The notes under the pieces: generated by a model | What the model was told of the DNA's origin: nothing | What the model saw: only the letters and a program-made list of their open reading frames with translations | The model's database searches: none | DNA from: Lentisphaeria bacterium | GTDB lineage: Bacteria > Verrucomicrobiota > Lentisphaeria > Victivallales > Victivallaceae | Length of the DNA stretch: 64,000 nucleotides | Assembly (NCBI GenBank): GCA_017508385.1 | Contig: JAFVZB010000068.1 | Coordinates: 124,001 to 188,000, forward strand | Direction: 5' to 3' | Part shown: piece after piece, positions 60,976 through 64,000 of the stretch | Position numbering within the stretch: the first letter of the stretch is position 1 | Layout: every line of letters begins with the position of its first letter | Translations under genes and position numbers: made by a program

Positions 60976-61845
60976 ATGAGATATCTGATACTTAACAACA
61001 TTTCCGGACTGAGCGATTTTCAGTTCGTGGTGAAGAATTTTGTGCATGAGCGGTCTGAAAAATTTTCCGATGTCCACGCTCACCGGGACTTCTTTGAACT
61101 CGTGGTGGTCAAAAGCGGCAGCGGAACTCACTGGACTGAAAAAAAGAGTGAAAATTTAAGTGCGGGAGATATCTTTCTCATACCACCGGGAGTTGAACAC
61201 AACTATCCCATTGCCAAGTCACTGAGCATTTACAATGTGCTCTTTTCTGACGGATTTTTTCAGCAGTTCCGTGATGACCTGTCAGCATTTGCCAACTATC
61301 AACTCTATTTCAATCTCTCTTCCACTGCCAACTCAGGAGCAGTGGAGATCATGCACCTCGACAGAAACTCCTTTGCCGAATTGATAAAACTGCTCGAAGA
61401 GACCGTTGCCGAACAGAAAACTCCCGGTCCGGGAAGTCAGACTGCGGTATTGTGCAATGCTCTCAAAATCATGCTGCTGCTCTGCCGTCACGCCAAAAGC
61501 CGCACCTCAGATGAGCTGTCAGGAGCGGTGTTTTCGATAAGCAGACTGCTTGCGGAAATGGAAAATACTCTTGACGAAAAGTGGAATCTGGAAAAAATGG
61601 CAAAAAAATGCTGCCTCTCGGTAAGCAGTTTCAGGCAGCAATTCAAACACTTTACCAGAGTGTCTCCTGCGGCATGGCTGCTTGAAGCCAGAATAAGAAA
61701 GGCTCAGACTCTGCTCAAAAGCTCGGATTTATCCGTCTCGGAAATTTCTGCCATCTGCGGTTTTTCAGACAGCAATTACTTTGCAAGACAATACAAAAAG
61801 CATCTCTCACTCTCACCGAGAGAGTACCGCAAAGAAAGTTTCTGA
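60976..61845 (+). CDS. AraC-family transcriptional regulator with cupin sensor
   Basis: 289 residues from ATG 60976, after AGAGGA. N-terminal cupin-type ligand domain (VHAHRDFFELVVVKSGSGTH, LIPPGVEHNYP) and C-terminal double HTH (WNLEKMAKKCCLSVSSFRQQ; LSVSEISAICGFSDSNYFAR; LSPREYR). It probably senses a sugar and activates the divergent hydrolase gene. Confidence 0.88.
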   Translation: MRYLILNNISGLSDFQFVVKNFVHERSEKFSDVHAHRDFFELVVVKSGSGTHWTEKKSENLSAGDIFLIPPGVEHNYPIAKSLSIYNVLFSDGFFQQFRDDLSAFANYQLYFNLSSTANSGAVEIMHLDRNSFAELIKLLEETVAEQKTPGPGSQTAVLCNALKIMLLLCRHAKSRTSDELSGAVFSISRLLAEMENTLDEKWNLEKMAKKCCLSVSSFRQQFKHFTRVSPAAWLLEARIRKAQTLLKSSDLSVSEISAICGFSDSNYFARQYKKHLSLSPREYRKESF

Positions 61846-61856
61846 CCTGCTTGCTC

Positions 61857-62324
61857 TCAACGGCGTGAACGTCTGCTGCGTTTCATGCGCGGCTTCTTTT
61901 GGGGAGCGTACTGCTGAAGCTGTTTTTCAAGCGTTCCCTTTTTGGTGAAGTCTATCACTTCAGGACTGCGCTCTTCGGTCTGCGCCCAGCACTTTGCCGT
62001 GGGGTCGAGCAGTTTTCCATCGAATACCACTTCGATATTGCGTTTGTGAAGCTCCCAGCGGATAACCGCCCTGCCCGAGCGGTCGCCGTTGTACTTTATC
62101 ATGCAAATGGGGTCGAGACGGCGTATCAATCCTGCCTCCTGCTGACTTATCACGTTGGGCACGTTGCCGGAGAGATAGAGCCGGGCGAGGTTGCAGAGCG
62201 CCATTTCCTCCTCTTCGCTAAGTGCATCATACTCAATGCCGTTCACCATCACTTTCGGTCCGGCACATCCGAAAAAAAACACGCTTGCAACTGATATCAA
62301 CCAAAACAATATCAACTTTTTCAT
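61857..62324 (-). CDS. Lipoprotein of unknown function
   Basis: 155 residues from ATG 62324; signal MKKLILFWLISVASVFFFGC with lipobox FFGC. The mature part ends in a basic tail (KKPRMKRSRRSRR). Last gene of the gatB-recO unit; 2 bp after the recO-like stop. Confidence 0.65.
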   Translation of the reverse strand: MKKLILFWLISVASVFFFGCAGPKVMVNGIEYDALSEEEEMALCNLARLYLSGNVPNVISQQEAGLIRRLDPICMIKYNGDRSGRAVIRWELHKRNIEVVFDGKLLDPTAKCWAQTEERSPEVIDFTKKGTLEKQLQQYAPQKKPRMKRSRRSRR

Positions 62325-62326
62325 AT

Positions 62327-62935
62327 TTAACGCTCCAAGTGATTGTATTCGATAAGAGTATTGAGCCAGTTGTTCAAACTGGTGTAGTATTCGGGATTGC
62401 ACTTCGGCAGCTCTCCGCACTCGATTCCGGCGGCAATCAGAGCTTCGACGAACTCCTGCTGCCTGCCCTGCTGTTCGGGAAGCATTCCGTTTTCATAGAG
62501 GAACACCATCTTTATCACCACGGCGCACTGCTCGAGACTCCATGCGGGAGAAGCGACTCCGCAGAGGTGAGCCAGCACCGAGCGCAGTGCATCGTATGTG
62601 AATGGCACCGGAACTCCGTCGGCAAGATTTTTGAGCAGGAATGAAGATATTTTACCTGCCATTTTGAAGTTGCGCAGATTATCTGACACTCCGTCAAAAG
62701 CCGCAGTCAGTTCGATGTTTTCAGCATCAAAAAGTGTTCCACTGCCGCTGTCACGGTAGGTGACATCGAACTCACGGAACAAATCGACTCCGGAAAACTC
62801 CCCCTTGCCGGAAACGCTCTGCGCTTTTTTTATCACAAGAGAGAGCTTTCCGCAATCCGGACTTATTCCATTGACCAGCATTGCCGTCTCTTTGTACGGC
62901 CTTTTGTCAAGTATGATGAACTGAGTCGATATCAT
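62327..62935 (-). CDS. recO: RecO-like DNA repair protein
   Basis: 202 residues. The N-terminal OB-fold start TQFIILDKRPYKETAMLVNG then GKLSLVIKKAQSV matches RecO; the helical C-terminal domain follows (SPAWSLEQCAVVIKMVFLYE). The zinc-finger cysteines found in many RecO proteins are not evident. Would help RecA loading in RecFOR repair. 11 bp after gatB. Confidence 0.68.
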   Translation of the reverse strand: MISTQFIILDKRPYKETAMLVNGISPDCGKLSLVIKKAQSVSGKGEFSGVDLFREFDVTYRDSGSGTLFDAENIELTAAFDGVSDNLRNFKMAGKISSFLLKNLADGVPVPFTYDALRSVLAHLCGVASPAWSLEQCAVVIKMVFLYENGMLPEQQGRQQEFVEALIAAGIECGELPKCNPEYYTSLNNWLNTLIEYNHLER

Positions 62936-62946
62936 TTTACTGCTCT

Positions 62947-64000
62947 TCAGGCATCAAGTGCTTTTTTGAGCTCGCCCACCACCAGCTGCGGATTGGCTTT
63001 GCCTTTGGATAACTTCATGACCTGACCGACAAAGTATTGCAGAACTTTGGGATTTCCTGCTTTATACTCAGCGACCTGTTTGGCGTTTTCGGCTATCGCC
63101 TGCCGGACAAACTGGGCAATGGCTCCGGCATCGCTCACCTGACTCAGACCTTTTTCCTTGACGATATCAGCAGGAGACTTGCCGGTTTCATACATCTCGG
63201 CAAAGACATCTTTACCGATCTTGCCGCTGATGGCTCCGGATGAAATGAGGTTGGTCAGCTCTGCCAGCTGTGCCGGAGTGATTTTGCATTCGTTGATGGC
63301 GATTTTATCCTCTCCGAGCAGGCGCAGAAGTTCTGAACTTATCCAGTTGGCGACCAGTTTCGGAGTTTTGGCACTCTTTGCCGCCTCATCGAACCATGCG
63401 GCAAGGTTGCGGTCGCCGGTCATTACCTGAGCATCGTACTCAGAAATGGCGTAAGTTTCGACAAAGCGGCGGCGCATCGCATCGGGCAGCTCGGGAAGAG
63501 TTGCTCTTATCTTTTCGATATCCTCATCGGTGAAGGTCACCGGCATCAAATCGGGATCGGGGAAATAGCGGTAGTCGTGGGCGGATTCTTTGGTGCGCAT
63601 GAGATAGCTCTCGCCCTGGTCATCGTTCCAGCCGCGGGTTTCCTGACGCAGTGAACCGCCGTTGTCGAGGATCTCAGCCTGACGCCAGATCTCGTAGTCG
63701 ATGGCACGGTGCACGGCACGGAAACTGTTGAGGTTTTTGAGCTCGATTTTGACTCCGAACTCTTTCTGCCCGACCGGACGCAATGAAATATTGACGTCAC
63801 AGCGCATCTGACCTTTTTCCATATCGCAGTCACCGATGCCGCCGTACTGCATGATCTCCTTGAGTCCGGTCAAATAGGCGTATGCCTCATCGGCACTGCG
63901 CATATCGGGCTCGGAAACCACCTCCATGAGCGGAACTCCGGCGCGGTTGTAATCGACTCCGCTGACACCTCCGAAGTGGGTGAGTTTGGCAACATCCTCT
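62947..64000 (-). CDS. gatB: Aspartyl/glutamyl-tRNA amidotransferase subunit B, 5' part outside window
   Basis: The frame is open to the window edge (last full codon begins at 63999) and reads EDVAKLTHFGG, then DYNRAGVPLMEVVSEPDMRS, a GatB hallmark. Follow-on motifs: KGQMRCDVNISLRP, VKIELKNLNSFRAV, RYFPDPDLMPV. The C-terminal helical YqeY-like tail ends VVGELKKALDA. GatB binds the mischarged tRNA and works with GatA and GatC. Confidence 0.95.
   Translation of the reverse strand, partial: EDVAKLTHFGGVSGVDYNRAGVPLMEVVSEPDMRSADEAYAYLTGLKEIMQYGGIGDCDMEKGQMRCDVNISLRPVGQKEFGVKIELKNLNSFRAVHRAIDYEIWRQAEILDNGGSLRQETRGWNDDQGESYLMRTKESAHDYRYFPDPDLMPVTFTDEDIEKIRATLPELPDAMRRRFVETYAISEYDAQVMTGDRNLAAWFDEAAKSAKTPKLVANWISSELLRLLGEDKIAINECKITPAQLAELTNLISSGAISGKIGKDVFAEMYETGKSPADIVKEKGLSQVSDAGAIAQFVRQAIAENAKQVAEYKAGNPKVLQYFVGQVMKLSKGKANPQLVVGELKKALDA

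Overview
The window looks like chromosome of an anaerobic gut-type member of the Lentisphaerae/Victivallales that carries one apparently complete prophage. The taxonomic guess rests on three things. There is a class III (oxygen-sensitive) ribonucleotide reductase operon. There is a pseudopilin with a long [16 protein letters not shown]-type N-terminus and a C-terminal FFDGHV block, of the kind abundant in that phylum. And there is a carbohydrate-active gene cluster (GH38, GH106-like, beta-helix, AraC). This is inference from gene content, not from a marker tree.

Layout. 1-9955: the 3' end of a glycoside hydrolase followed by a double class II aldolase-domain protein; an NrdR-box-controlled nrdG-nrdD-trxB operon in which NrdD carries its own glutaredoxin-like domain; a LexA-like regulator without a visible catalytic serine; a NifU-like/GGGtGRT gene pair; and an EamA-type transporter. 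9835-14748: a rearranged locus. About 1.04 kb of phage-derived DNA sits between two 215-bp near-identical copies of a host junction and makes a chimeric gene. It lies next to a translationally coupled pair of membrane proteins: a large unknown one, and a GYF/pseudo-trypsin one.

14797-50711: a roughly 36-kb prophage bounded by a 35-bp direct repeat that is the 3' end of tRNA-Leu(UAA); the intact tRNA is at the right end. From left to right it has an integrase, a membrane protein, three tandem paralogous repressor-like genes and a divergent operator/promoter. Next comes a rightward early operon of about 18 very short, start-stop-overlapping genes, including a DUF6291-like replication protein, a DnaC-like loader, an ASCH protein, zinc-ribbon proteins and a second tyrosine recombinase. 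Everything from 24.6 to 50.2 kb is a leftward late operon with T7/podovirus-style morphogenesis: TerS, TerL, portal, Bbp19-like, scaffold, capsid, tail tubular A and B, internal virion proteins, a giant ejected polyvalent protein, and tail fibres with T7-like N-terminus and pyocin-knob. No phage RNA polymerase or DNA polymerase was seen, so this reads as a temperate, host-transcribed relative of T7-like phages.

50712-64000: host chromosome again. It contains a GT2 glycosyltransferase, a pseudopilin/beta-helix operon, a GH38 alpha-mannosidase, a GH106-like hydrolase with a divergent AraC activator, and a gatB-recO-lipoprotein operon. Three of these transcription units share an almost identical 38-bp promoter element.

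Most unusual items: the chimeric phage/host gene flanked by long host repeats, carrying a different nuclease-like domain from the one at the same place in the resident prophage's giant ejected protein; a perfect internal Shine-Dalgarno inside that shared segment; a probable -1 frameshift at an A7 run joining two long phage ORFs; and the three tandem paralogous repressors.
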